The notes below the pieces were generated by a model, which was given only the letters and a program-made list of their open reading frames with translations, did no database searches and was not told where the DNA came from. Below, piece by piece: positions 16,566-25,938 of a DNA stretch of 64,000 nucleotides. Position 1 is the stretch's first letter. The number at the start of each line of letters is the position of its first letter. The stretch comes from an uncultured Clostridia bacterium (GTDB taxonomy: Bacteria > Bacillota > Clostridia > Christensenellales > Borkfalkiaceae), in contig CAKQWM010000004.1 in the NCBI GenBank assembly GCA_934278995.1, positions 62,001 to 126,000 of the forward strand, given 5' to 3'. Both the position numbers and the translations under genes were made by a program.

Positions 16566-18635
16566 TTATTCAAGATTTAGAGTTTCACTATAAATACTTG
16601 TTATCAGTTCAATCATTATTTTTTGTTGAATACAAAACAACTTATCTTTTTTCGTTTCAAATGATTCTAAATCTTCGGCGCGATATTCGTCGAGTTTTTT
16701 CTTATGATACTCTGTTAAAAGTATGTGCCCTTGTTCATTTCGATATTCCTTAATTTTATCCAAAGTCCTGTACAATGTTGGATAATTACCACTTATAGTA
16801 TTTTGAAAATATTGACAGTCATTAATACTTTGTCCATAGTTTGATATTGATTCAACAAAACAACGATAAAATGTATTTATAAATATAGAAAAAGTGTTTT
16901 CGTCACACACTTCGGAAATTGCTTTTAATTTTTCTGCTTCCGAAAAAGAATTAATGCCATATAATAAAGGCTTTTTTGCCATTCTTACGCTATCTTCAAA
17001 GTTTCTCATTGTTTCAATAATAATATCAATTCTATGGGAAATCCAAGCTTTTCTGTTGCTATCGCTAACTATTTTATATGGTATTTTACGACCTTCTTTT
17101 TTTGCCAATTCTATAGCTATATATTTCCCTGCAACAGGCAAAGAAATATATGGTATTTTTTTGTTATGAGAAATTAATCCGTATGCTAACAGATGTTGAA
17201 TAAATTCGTTTGTGTGTGATAGTTCAATAAAATCATCTATTTGCCCTGAAGCTAAAATTTCCAACATTTCATATTCATCCGGATAAAATTGTTTTATTTC
17301 TGAAACAATATGTCCAAAATAAGAGTAAAATGCAGGATCGGTGTCAATATCAGATTGGAAATTTTTAACTTGTAGTCTACTCAAAGTAATTGGGCGTTGG
17401 TCTTCTGTAAATGAACGGTTTAACCAGCTACACGCCATACGCGTTAACATAGGATGTCCACCATACTGCTCATATAATAGTTGAATTGCATCATACTCAA
17501 AACGCAAGCCCATCCTTTTGCCCAATGTTTTTATCATTGTAGTTGTTTCTTCATATGTAAGCCCCGTTAAATATTCAGATTGTATTATTCCGAATAATGG
17601 ATTTTGTATACCATTAATTGAATCTTTTTCCGTTATATAGGCATTAACGCCACAAATTATAAAACATAAATTTGCGTAAGTACTTTGTTCAGACCAAAGC
17701 GTTTGCCAAAAATCAAAGTAATCATTTTCCCAATGAGGATCTTGTTTTGCAAAATAAGATATATATTCGATTTCGTCAAAAATCAATATGATTTTAGTGT
17801 TACGTTCAGATGCCTTTTTCATTAAATATTTGAATGACGAAACACAATCTAATTCCGACACTCCACTCTCAAAATTCTTAATTCCCAATCTTCCCGCAAT
17901 GGAAATATTTATATCGTATAGCAATTCGTTCCACCGTTTTTTTCTTACCTGTGGATTTTTACAATCGTAAAAAAATACATGTCCAATTTTTTGTTCTTTT
18001 AGCGTTCTTGAAATTTTAAATAACAAAGATGTTTTTCCTGTTTTTCTTAAGCCAAAAACGCCTCGATTTTGACAGCGTTTTATCGAATCGATATACCGCC
18101 CTAATATTTGTTGACGTCCGAAAAAACTATTATCATTTTGCAAAGGCAAAGTATAACCAAATAAATCTTTATCAAATGAATATTTGCGAAGTCTATCACG
18201 AATAAACCACTGATTTGTTTTATTTTCAGTTGTTTCTTTTATCGAAAACGGAATAATTATGCGTGAATTTGTTAAAGCGTCGTAATATAAGTTCAACCAA
18301 TCTATGACATTATCATCTTTAGAAACAAGGAAATAGCATAGATTATCGACTCTGTTTTTAAAAGGATATTTCTGATATAATTTTTCTGTCGCACGAATAA
18401 TGCGGTCTTCCATAACTTCATATTGCGAAATGACCAAAATCGTTTCTTTTTCTATTCCGAAACCTTCTTTTATATAATCTTCAGGTTCTAAAATAAATAC
18501 AGTTATTTCCGTGTTTGCTTCTTTAATTACATCGCCATAATTTATATTAAAACCATTTGTAAAAAATTTCGCAATCGAAATATCCTTATTTGATAAGTTG
18601 TAGTTGTTTTTTACATCTTCTTTAATGTAGCCCAT
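16566..18635 (-). CDS. P-loop NTPase with C-terminal HEPN-like RX4H motif; probable defence protein
   Basis: This protein of 689 residues has three parts. Residues 1-150 are an unrecognised N-terminal domain. Residues ~170-420 are a STAND/AAA-like NTPase: Walker A GLRKTGKTS near 195-203 and Walker B IILIFDEIE near 282-290. The helical C-terminal part (~520-689) contains YRNEQGH, giving R632 and H637 in the RX4H spacing of HEPN ribonucleases. That pairing is typical of abortive-infection or guard proteins. The ATG is preceded by AGAGGA; a GTG one codon earlier is possible. It is third in a row with the methyltransferase and restriction enzyme, 40 nt after the latter, and AT-rich unlike the flanking sugar genes. 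Nuclease activity is inferred from one motif. Confidence 0.8.
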   Translation of the reverse strand: MGYIKEDVKNNYNLSNKDISIAKFFTNGFNINYGDVIKEANTEITVFILEPEDYIKEGFGIEKETILVISQYEVMEDRIIRATEKLYQKYPFKNRVDNLCYFLVSKDDNVIDWLNLYYDALTNSRIIIPFSIKETTENKTNQWFIRDRLRKYSFDKDLFGYTLPLQNDNSFFGRQQILGRYIDSIKRCQNRGVFGLRKTGKTSLLFKISRTLKEQKIGHVFFYDCKNPQVRKKRWNELLYDINISIAGRLGIKNFESGVSELDCVSSFKYLMKKASERNTKIILIFDEIEYISYFAKQDPHWENDYFDFWQTLWSEQSTYANLCFIICGVNAYITEKDSINGIQNPLFGIIQSEYLTGLTYEETTTMIKTLGKRMGLRFEYDAIQLLYEQYGGHPMLTRMACSWLNRSFTEDQRPITLSRLQVKNFQSDIDTDPAFYSYFGHIVSEIKQFYPDEYEMLEILASGQIDDFIELSHTNEFIQHLLAYGLISHNKKIPYISLPVAGKYIAIELAKKEGRKIPYKIVSDSNRKAWISHRIDIIIETMRNFEDSVRMAKKPLLYGINSFSEAEKLKAISEVCDENTFSIFINTFYRCFVESISNYGQSINDCQYFQNTISGNYPTLYRTLDKIKEYRNEQGHILLTEYHKKKLDEYRAEDLESFETKKDKLFCIQQKIMIELITSIYSETLNLE

Positions 18636-18675
18636 CACTTTTCCTCTAAGTATTAATTATCAAAAGCTTATAAGC

Positions 18676-19311
18676 TTAAATCCTTTGAAGATTTTCGATT
18701 TCTTCTTTAATTTCATCAATCACTTCGGTATTTACAATAATTTTCTTATCGCCTTGTTTACACGAAAATAGGTAAAATACTTTACCGCCATATTCTTTTG
18801 TAAAACCAATATGAGACTTATGCTGAATTCCGCGTTCTTTATAAATTTCAGGAATGCTTGATACTTGCGAAACAGGCTTTATTTGTAAACCTATATATTT
18901 ATCGTTAATATTAATAAAAAAATCAACATTGAATAATCTGTCCCATTTGTCTGGAGCAGGTTCAATCTTTACTTTTAATATTTCCTGAAGTTGCTCATAT
19001 ATTGTTTTTATTTCGCGAACATATCCATCATATGTTCTGTCAATAACAAGCGCTTTTATATAATTTATACAATCTTCTTCAGTGATTTCATCAATTTCAG
19101 CGACAAGAACTTCTGATACTTTAATATAAAGTTTCTTGCCTAATTCAATAATATGTTCTTCGCTTTTGACATTCTTGAAATAGTAATCCTGCCACTCTTG
19201 CAAAGATTTAGGTGCACATTTTCGAATAGCTTCTGAAGTCGCTCCAACATTACGTTTAAAATTCAACTGAAATCTATTTGTTGCACTGTTTAAAACCCAT
19301 TCTTTAGCCAT
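18676..19311 (-). CDS. Type II restriction endonuclease, MjaI-like
   Basis: This is a 211-residue protein matching the MjaI-type endonuclease family in length and overall pattern. The likely PD-(D/E)xK-type core is Asp130 in FNVDFFI, followed by a Q143-I-K145 strand (GLQIKP), so Gln replaces the second acidic residue, as in several restriction enzymes. The start overlaps the methyltransferase stop by 8 nt, the usual tight coupling that makes modification precede cleavage. MjaI itself cuts CTAG; whether this enzyme shares that site is not shown by sequence alone. Confidence 0.8.
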   Translation of the reverse strand: MAKEWVLNSATNRFQLNFKRNVGATSEAIRKCAPKSLQEWQDYYFKNVKSEEHIIELGKKLYIKVSEVLVAEIDEITEEDCINYIKALVIDRTYDGYVREIKTIYEQLQEILKVKIEPAPDKWDRLFNVDFFININDKYIGLQIKPVSQVSSIPEIYKERGIQHKSHIGFTKEYGGKVFYLFSCKQGDKKIIVNTEVIDEIKEEIENLQRI

Positions 19312-20569
19312 TTTTCACATCCTCCAAAAATTTCTTTTTGTATTTATAATCAATAGCCGTGTCTACTGATACAAATCCCGTTTTTACCAAATGTCTATTT
19401 ATAAATGTTTTATTATCCAAATACAAGTAGCATAATAATAAATTTGAACTATCATATTTTATCGTATCGTATTTTAAGAAAACTTTACGTTTTTTTAATT
19501 TTTGCTTTAGAAATTCGATAGCTTCATTATAATGTTCTTTGTTTGGTTCAACGCCCAATAATTTAATTGTCAAACCATTATTAAGTATGAGCGTGTTAGG
19601 GGAAACAACTTCTTTTACAGAAAACATTTCTTCTTTTTTTGTTTCGCCAGCATCTAACCTTGAGCCAAATTGAAGCTTTTTCACATCAACTTTTTTATCC
19701 ATTTTATGAGGGTCTTTAAAAAGATACGGCAAAGAAGATATGTTATAATCGGGGTTATCGTCCCGCATATATTCAACTATATGGCTACTATTTTCTGCAG
19801 AGGAGAATTTTTCTTTTATGATAGGAAAGAACTCGTTGTTAATTTCATATCCGATAGAATTTCTTCCGAGTTTCATTGCGGCTAACGAAGTTGTTCCGCT
19901 TCCAGCAAATGGGTCAAAAACTGTTTCTCCGACAAAAGAGAACATTTTAATAAGTCTTTTAGGCAACTCTTCAGGGAACATCGCAATATGTCCAAACTGT
20001 TTTACCCCGTTAAAATTCCAATGGGAAGAAAAATATTCATTCCATTCTTCTTTAGTTATTATTGATTGCTGTTTTTGCTCGGTTGTTACCTTTGGTGGAG
20101 CTCCAAGTTTTTTGAAAATAAGAATAAATTCATAATCCATTTTCAAAATTCCATTACGAGGATATGGAAAACTACCCATAATTGCTCCACCGCCGGACGT
20201 GTTCATCGTTGTAGCTTTCTGCCAAATTATAGCTCCCATATAATCCATCCCCAAAGATTCACAAAATCTAATGATTTCTGTTCGTATCGGGATTACTTTA
20301 TATCTGCCATAATAAACAGAACGAGCAAATTGGTCGCCAATGTTTATACACAAACGGCAACCATCTGAAAGCACACGATTACATTCAGCCCATACCAAAT
20401 TTAAATTATTTATATATTCCTCATAGCTATCATTGAAGCCAATTTGATTTTCTGTTCCGTAATCTTTTAACTGCCAATACGGTGGCGATGTAATTATAAG
20501 TTGAACCGATTTATCTTTGATTTGGTTTAAAGAACGACTGTCGCCAAACACGATTTTATGTTCTGTCAT
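19304..20569 (-). CDS. DNA methyltransferase with C-terminal SNase-like domain
   Basis: This 421-residue amino-methyltransferase of the beta class has catalytic motif IV TSPPYW at residues 27-32 and the AdoMet motif FDPFAGSGTT at 218-227. It should protect host DNA from the adjacent MjaI-like enzyme. Residues ~315-412 form a second domain resembling a staphylococcal-nuclease (OB) fold: GLTIKLLGVE, a FLKQKLKKRKVFL helix-strand, LLCYLYLDN and INRHLVKTG. The Arg and Asp/Glu catalytic positions of true SNase appear changed, so it may only bind DNA. A 14-residue upstream extension is rejected because GAGGAGG precedes the ATG at 20569. Confidence 0.88.
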   Translation of the reverse strand: MTEHKIVFGDSRSLNQIKDKSVQLIITSPPYWQLKDYGTENQIGFNDSYEEYINNLNLVWAECNRVLSDGCRLCINIGDQFARSVYYGRYKVIPIRTEIIRFCESLGMDYMGAIIWQKATTMNTSGGGAIMGSFPYPRNGILKMDYEFILIFKKLGAPPKVTTEQKQQSIITKEEWNEYFSSHWNFNGVKQFGHIAMFPEELPKRLIKMFSFVGETVFDPFAGSGTTSLAAMKLGRNSIGYEINNEFFPIIKEKFSSAENSSHIVEYMRDDNPDYNISSLPYLFKDPHKMDKKVDVKKLQFGSRLDAGETKKEEMFSVKEVVSPNTLILNNGLTIKLLGVEPNKEHYNEAIEFLKQKLKKRKVFLKYDTIKYDSSNLLLCYLYLDNKTFINRHLVKTGFVSVDTAIDYKYKKKFLEDVKNG

Positions 20570-20599
20570 TAAAACCTCCTCGAGTATTATGTTATGTTT

Positions 20600-20628
20600 A
20601 TTATAGCACACTTCTTAAAATTTTTCAA
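20600..20628 (-). promoter_or_regulatory. Promoter of the restriction-modification module
   Basis: On the minus strand TTGAAA (20628-20623) and TATAAT (20605-20600) are 17 bp apart, about 30 nt ahead of the methyltransferase ATG and its GAGGAGG site. Confidence 0.8.
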
Positions 20629-20670
20629 CCGCTATTGAGTTTGCAAACGTAGAATTATTGAAAAACTTCT

Positions 20671-21012
20671 AATGGCACTTTGGCGGGTGTTTGACTATAC
20701 AAGCGCGACGCTTCGCGTCGCGGTCAAGCACCCGCCAAACAACTAACTTAAACTCGGATAAAAAGGTCGACTTTGGAGCCCGAGCAATTATTCGCCCGGC
20801 ATAGGTTTTAATATTTTTTATCTTATTGTAATTCAACAATATTTGGCTGAAAAACCTGCTATCATTTTCAGTATTTATTATCTTATCGTTATTCCGAATT
20901 ATTCGGCTTTTTGTTCCAAAGCATTTAAAAAAAAGAAATATACGCACTCTAACTTTTCATTAGGGTGCGTATATTTCGCTTCTGGCGGAGCGTTAATTAC
21001 GTAAATCGAATT
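20671..21012. repeat. Multi-hairpin repeat element, copy B (full length)
   Basis: This 342-bp element is nearly identical to copy C. The left part (20671-20769) has a 15-bp-plus stem, TTTGGCGGGTG...CACCCGCCAAA, enclosing GCGACGCTTCGCGTCGC. The right part has the CCGAGCAATTATTCGCCCGG stem, an ATTCCGAATTATTCGG stem and the ATATACGCACTCTAA terminator-like hairpin. It is placed between the defence module promoter and the mgtC gene end. A 92-codon frame inside it is not a gene. Confidence 0.88.
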
Positions 21013-21086
21013 TTATTCTTTAATGGTTTAATTAATTAGTGTTCACAAACTAATCGCTCCAAATAACAATTTTTCTTGCGATATCA

Positions 21087-21568
21087 TCACATTTTATACT
21101 TACTTTCTTTAATTCGATTATCGATTTTAATTATGCTGTTTTTGTCTTTCGTAAACAATTTACATCTGATATGCATAATGAATTGGGCAAAAATAACCAT
21201 TAGGGCGGCTCCAATCGACAGCAGATACATTCCCGCGCCCGTTGCCATGCCTATCCCCGCAGTAGTCCATACTCCCGCAGCAGTAGTAAGACCGTAAACG
21301 GTTTGCTTTTTATAAAAAATCATTCCCGCGCCTATAAAACCTATACCGGATACCACCTGCGCCGCTATTCTAGATGCATCGAATTTAGTTCCGTCCATGT
21401 CAAAAAATCCGTATTTTGACACCAACATAAACAAACACGCCCCAACCGCGACTATAGTATGCGTTCGAATCGCCGCTTCTTTCGAACGAAGTCTGCGTTC
21501 GAAACCGACGGCAAATCCGAGAACCACCGCTAAAAACAGCCGTAGTAAATAGACCTATTCTCATCCAT
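21087..21568 (-). pseudogene. MgtC/SapB-family membrane protein, frameshifted near the start
   Basis: The body encodes the conserved MgtC N-terminal domain: LGFAVGFERR, AIRTHTIVAVGACLF, VVSGIGFIGAGMI and TTAAGVWTTAGIGMA, with about four membrane helices. The short type lacks the cytoplasmic ACT-like tail. The natural ATG at 21568 has an AAGGTG site and begins MDENR, but a missing base near 21553 puts YLLRLFLAVV in another frame. Without it, translation would have to begin at an internal GTG (21527), losing most of the first helix. It lies directly after the glycerate kinase gene. The shift may be a real mutation or an assembly error. Confidence 0.75.
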
Positions 21569-21573
21569 TATCT

Positions 21574-22704
21574 TCACCTTACAAACATATTTGTTTTTAA
21601 CACTCTGAAAATATTTTTTGCGGCGGCAGAATATAATTCGGTTGCGTTTTCAATCGATTGAGAGAGATCCATCGGTTTATTTATTATGGAAAATATAGCC
21701 GTGACCCCCGTATCGTATAGAGGTTCCGCATCGTCTCCGACGCAACCGACAATACAAATAAGCGGCTTATTGAATTTTTTGCAACGCTTGGCAATGCCCG
21801 AGACAACTTTGCCTCCACCCGTTTGCCCGTCGATTTTTCCTTCCCCGCTAAAAACGCAATCGGCGTTTAAAACTTCATCGTCAAAATTATTCAGACGCAA
21901 AATGTAATTTATTCCGCTTTCTATTTCCGCTTTCAAAAATACCTTTAATGCAAAGCCCAATCCACCGGCAGCCCCGCCTCCTTCAAAATCAGTCACACAA
22001 TTAAAACGTCTTTGAACAACTTTTGCAAAGTTTTGCATTCCGTCTTCCAATTGCTGTACCGTTTTACGGTCGGCTCCTTTCTGCGGAGCAAATGTAAAGC
22101 ATGCGCCGGATACTCCGAGCAAAGTATTGTTTACGTCGCAAAGTAAAGTAAACTTGATATCGTTAAAATCATGGCAATTTTTAAGCGAAACGTTTCTTAT
22201 TTTAATCAACTCTTCGCCGACGCCCTTGCAAACATCACCGTTTTCGGCAAAAAACTCAACGCCCAACGCCGTCAACGCACCGATTCCCCCGTCGCAGGTT
22301 GCGCTACCACCCAAAGCTATACAAATTTTTTTATACCCGCGATCTATCGCATCGGCGATTAATTGACCTGCGCCGTAAGAACTTGCCTTTAACGGATCTC
22401 TTTCATCATTTTTTAAAAGAGTAAGTCCTATGGCTTCCGCAACCGATATAACGGCGCAATCGTCACAAACCAAATACTTTGCGGTAATATCTCTGAAAAA
22501 GGGGTCTTTAACCTTGACGTTAACATATTCTCCGCCCTTGGCGGCCTTTATCGCCTGAATAGTCCCCTCGCCGCCGTCTGCCGTTATTATGTTTTTGCAA
22601 ACGCAATCGGGAAATATTTCCCTCGCGGCTTCGGTCATAATTTTGCCAACGGCTTCGGACGACAAACTGCCTTTAAAGGAATCGGAAGCAAATAAAAATC
22701 TCAT
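21574..22704 (-). CDS. Glycerate kinase (GlxK/GarK type)
   Basis: This 376-residue kinase phosphorylates glycerate. It begins MRFLFASDSFKGSLSS, the family's N-terminal signature. It also has TADGGEGT near 44-51, ALGGSATCDGG near 131-141 and FSGEGKIDGQTGGGKV near 289-304. A GTG two codons earlier is possible; the ATG is preceded by GGGGTG. It starts over the end of a decayed phosphatase gene and runs into mgtC with a 5-nt gap, so it is read from the long sugar operon. How glycerate arises from this operon's substrates is not evident. Confidence 0.93.
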   Translation of the reverse strand: MRFLFASDSFKGSLSSEAVGKIMTEAAREIFPDCVCKNIITADGGEGTIQAIKAAKGGEYVNVKVKDPFFRDITAKYLVCDDCAVISVAEAIGLTLLKNDERDPLKASSYGAGQLIADAIDRGYKKICIALGGSATCDGGIGALTALGVEFFAENGDVCKGVGEELIKIRNVSLKNCHDFNDIKFTLLCDVNNTLLGVSGACFTFAPQKGADRKTVQQLEDGMQNFAKVVQRRFNCVTDFEGGGAAGGLGFALKVFLKAEIESGINYILRLNNFDDEVLNADCVFSGEGKIDGQTGGGKVVSGIAKRCKKFNKPLICIVGCVGDDAEPLYDTGVTAIFSIINKPMDLSQSIENATELYSAAAKNIFRVLKTNMFVR

Positions 22705-22706
22705 AC

Positions 22707-23630
22707 TCACCCCTGAGCGGTTAAAATCGAAGTTAAGACGTTGCCGTCAACCGTAAACGGAGATATCAATCCGTTCAGATGATAAATCGTCGGAACAATA
22801 TCGACCGTTCGGCAGACGGGAGCATAAGAGAATCCGCTCTTGATTCCCCTGCCGCTGAAAAATAGAATCGTATGTCTTTGAGCATAAGAGCCGTGTTCGG
22901 CAGACGATGTCGAAAAAGCATAACCGACATCGCAATCGACAACCAAATCCCCTAAATTTTTAGGGGTATTCATTTGGTCTAATTGCGCTCTGTCGTAAAC
23001 GTTGGCTACACCCGTAATATTTGATAATGCAGTTATAAGCGTAGATTGTTCGATTGACGTTAACGGCTTTCTAAAATAAATCTGAGCCGCACCGCTAGCC
23101 AAATTATAAACAATTTTAGTTTGGCTATCAAAAGGTCCCATATCGAGAGCCGCGTTTTCAAAAGGGATATTCGTGCTTTGCAATGCGTTTACCAACGCTG
23201 AAGTTAAATTAACCGAAACGTCGTCCATTCCGTGATCCGAGCTGATGATAAAAGTGGTGTCATCCAAATTGCCCTTAATCCTATACGCTTCTTTAATGCT
23301 TCCTATGGCGTCGTCAATCTCTTCTACCGCCTGCTTGATTTGCGCGCTGTTTGTTCCGTATTTATGGGCAACGCTGTCCGACGTATTAAATAAAACGACC
23401 AATAAATCGGGATCGTCGGAATTGATGATATTTACCGCGTCGGTTTTAAACGGAAACCGTTTGATTATTATATATCGGTTGCCCGACATCGTTGTTTTCG
23501 TGAACTTTATATAAATCTTTCGAATTAACATACGCCGCGGCTTGCATTTTCAAAGAATCATTCAGCCATATCGACGTATGCATAAACAAAGACAAAAGGA
23601 AACATACTTCATAAGAATTTCCTTTTTCAT
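22707..23630 (-). pseudogene. Decayed alkaline-phosphatase-superfamily phosphodiesterase
   Basis: The C-terminal two-thirds is recognisable: SSDHGMDD supplies metal ligands, and HGSYAQRHTILFFSGRGI with VDIVPTIYHLNG are typical of type I phosphodiesterases. The start at 23630 (GGAGAGGG site, MKKEIL) leads to a short signal-like frame. A frame encoding YVNSKDLYKVHENNDVG then shifts at about 23455 into the main frame. The N-terminal part with the nucleophile Ser/Thr and first metal site is absent, so there has been a deletion plus at least two frameshifts. An intact related gene lies directly upstream at 23674-24903. Confidence 0.8.
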
Positions 23631-23673
23631 TATCCCTCTCCTGATTTATTTTATTTTTTTATTAAACACTCCA

Positions 23674-24903
23674 TTATATTTCTATCGGCTGAACGGTGCT
23701 GTCCTTCAGCGTCAGATTAAAATAGTTTTTTAATATTGACGGCAGTAGTTCAATTACGTTTACTTTATCGGTATAAATTTGACCTTTATGATTTACGTTG
23801 CCGAATACAAGACCGAAAATATGTTGAGAGGTTTCGTGAAAGGAATCGTGACTTGCCCCGAAATAATTCTCTTCGCAATCCTTTTTATAGAAATGATTGC
23901 CGTAAGTCGGGCTGATAAGCATATCGGGACATCTTTCGTCAAGCCCGTAGTTTTTTTCCATTTCTTCTTTCACAAACACTCTGTCCACATAGTCCTTACT
24001 TTCAAGCAAACTTATTAAGTGTTCTCGTTGCGAAGAAGTCACGGTCTTTATAAAATAAAGCGAAAGTTCTATTGTATAAGGCAGCGCGATAATTTGCGAT
24101 TCGCCGTCAAAATCAAAAGCCGAGTCCGCTTTTATCCCTGATTTATTTATTAAATCCAAGACATCAGACAATTTTGATTTGCCGAAAAACGGAGTCATTC
24201 CGTGATCGGTGGTGATCAAAATTATCAAATCGTCATAAAGCCCCGTGCTTTTACAAATATTTATAAATTCATCCAGCTCTTGTTGAAACTCGACCAGACA
24301 ATCAATAATATCTTTTTGTCTGTCTTCGAAGTTATGCCTTTTGGGAACGTCGCCGTAATCGTTATTATGCCCGAGAGAGTCTATATCGTCAAAATATACC
24401 GCCATAAAGTCCGGAAATTCTTTGAAAGACATTTTTTTCTCACCGCTTATTACGTATTTTCCTTGGACTATATCCTTCAATATCTTAAATCTGTCCTTAA
24501 AATTACTGTGCGCCAACGGACTTTTGATATAAGTATTGCCCTCGACGCCTTCCTTGCAAGGGTTATCTTCCAGCATAAACTGGTGTAGCGAGCAAACGGT
24601 CTTATTGCTTTTCAAAAAAACATCGGCTACGTTTTCGGCGTCAAAGGTACGTTTATGTTTGACGATTTGTAAAGACTTTTTATCGAAATGCTGATAAAAA
24701 TTATGCGTTTTGTTGCTGTAAGCCCCGCAAAGAATAGCGCTTTGCATCGGGTTCGTAATGGACACGAGTCCGCTCGATAAATTGTGAAAAAACGTTCCGT
24801 CTCCCGCCAATTTATCAAATATTTGCGATTTTCCTTCCTTTTTCAGCCGTTCATAGTAAGAATAGGAAAATCCGTCGATATTTATATATAATAATTTTTT
24901 CAT
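23674..24903 (-). CDS. Alkaline phosphatase superfamily phosphodiesterase/phosphatase
   Basis: This 409-residue protein starts MKKLLYINIDGFSYSY, where NIDG carries the first metal Asp. The TNPMQSAILCG segment near 60 supplies the nucleophile Ser/Thr region. YFDDIDSLGHNND, ITTDHGMTPF and a late His (FHETSQHI) complete the two-metal site. It would hydrolyse phosphodiesters or phosphomonoesters; the substrate is unknown. There is no signal peptide. The ATG overlaps the upstream acetyltransferase stop (ATGA) and has a TTGGAGTG site, so a 25-residue N-terminal extension is rejected. The degraded relative follows. Confidence 0.88.
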   Translation of the reverse strand: MKKLLYINIDGFSYSYYERLKKEGKSQIFDKLAGDGTFFHNLSSGLVSITNPMQSAILCGAYSNKTHNFYQHFDKKSLQIVKHKRTFDAENVADVFLKSNKTVCSLHQFMLEDNPCKEGVEGNTYIKSPLAHSNFKDRFKILKDIVQGKYVISGEKKMSFKEFPDFMAVYFDDIDSLGHNNDYGDVPKRHNFEDRQKDIIDCLVEFQQELDEFINICKSTGLYDDLIILITTDHGMTPFFGKSKLSDVLDLINKSGIKADSAFDFDGESQIIALPYTIELSLYFIKTVTSSQREHLISLLESKDYVDRVFVKEEMEKNYGLDERCPDMLISPTYGNHFYKKDCEENYFGASHDSFHETSQHIFGLVFGNVNHKGQIYTDKVNVIELLPSILKNYFNLTLKDSTVQPIEI

Positions 24904-25937
24904 ATACACTCCAAGCAAGTAAAACTTGCGGGGATTATCGGACGGATAATTTCCGATATCGTATCGTTTTGTTCGCAATAATTAAACAACGCGTAAACAA
25001 ATTCCGACAACTTATATTTCTTATCGCATAAGCCGTCCGTTTCTTCGACGCATACGTTTCCCCGATCGATTTTCAGCCTGTAACCTTTGCCGTCCACGTT
25101 AAAATGATATTTCCGCATTTCTCTGTTTTTTGCAACGCAGGTTTGTTCGATAAATTTTTTAATATTCAAAACGTTTATACTCGTTTTTAATTTGACGGTG
25201 TAACCCTTAGCGTTCTTTGCAAGGCGAGAATCGTGACAATTGAAAGGTAATTCGGCATAAATCGAGGTTTGATTGTAACTTTGTCCTATTGAATTCAAGA
25301 CTTCATAAAAATCGATATCCCCGTAACATTCTAAAACAACAGCGTTTTTTTCATCATAAACCGCATAAGAATATTTATCGTTGAGATGAAGCTTCAAAAC
25401 GGTATTTCCGTTGGTCTTTAAAACGTCCGAGAAATTTTCCTTAAGCCGGCAAACGCCGATATTATATTTTCGATAAATGTCATAAAGCAGTTTTTCGTCT
25501 TTGGCCTCGGCGCGCTCGCACTTTACGGCGGATAAATTTTTTGACACCGAAAATTTATAAGTATAGCTTTCAATAACCTTGGAAAAACCGAAATGCTCGT
25601 ACCTCGATTTATCGCCATTCAGCGTAGCTATATCGTTATCAAAATAATTTTCTTTTTTCAGATATTCGAAAAAGCCGCTCATAACGCCTTGGTTTCTGTA
25701 TTGCCGAGCTACGCATACCGTACCGATCGACATGCATTTTAAGTTTTTATAAGCAAATTCGTATATTGAAAACATGCCCGCCATGCTTTCGCCGCAGAAA
25801 GCCGTAAAAGTTTTTCCGATAGTATCGTGCAAATAAATTTTGGGCTCGATCTTTTTGAAGTCGGTTTCAAACTGTTCGTTCGCAAATTCTATCGCGGCTT
25901 CCGCTTCCTTGATGGTTTCAACCTTTTTTATGACCAT
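24900..25937 (-). CDS. GNAT-family N-acetyltransferase
   Basis: This 345-residue protein has an N-terminal GNAT domain: MSIGTVCVARQYRNQGVMSG near 90-108 is the acetyl-CoA pyrophosphate-binding motif A (Q/RxxGxx), and NGDKSRYEHFGF is the closing segment. A second region of ~180 residues may be a further GNAT-like or sterol-carrier-like domain as in Eis-type proteins. Acceptor is unknown. RBS AGGTG lies between the RDD gene stop and this ATG. It is translationally coupled to the phosphodiesterase downstream. Confidence 0.85.
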   Translation of the reverse strand: MVIKKVETIKEAEAAIEFANEQFETDFKKIEPKIYLHDTIGKTFTAFCGESMAGMFSIYEFAYKNLKCMSIGTVCVARQYRNQGVMSGFFEYLKKENYFDNDIATLNGDKSRYEHFGFSKVIESYTYKFSVSKNLSAVKCERAEAKDEKLLYDIYRKYNIGVCRLKENFSDVLKTNGNTVLKLHLNDKYSYAVYDEKNAVVLECYGDIDFYEVLNSIGQSYNQTSIYAELPFNCHDSRLAKNAKGYTVKLKTSINVLNIKKFIEQTCVAKNREMRKYHFNVDGKGYRLKIDRGNVCVEETDGLCDKKYKLSEFVYALFNYCEQNDTISEIIRPIIPASFTCLECI

Positions 25938-25938
25938 T

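Noticed and set aside
20669..20947. 92-codon frame inside repeat copy B
   Set aside because: It is composed entirely of hairpin sequence and does not keep its ends in copies A and C.
16331..21012. Repeat copies as integron attC sites
   Set aside because: They are much longer than typical attC sites, have no recognisable GTTRRRY/RYYYAAC core pair, and no tyrosine integron integrase is nearby.
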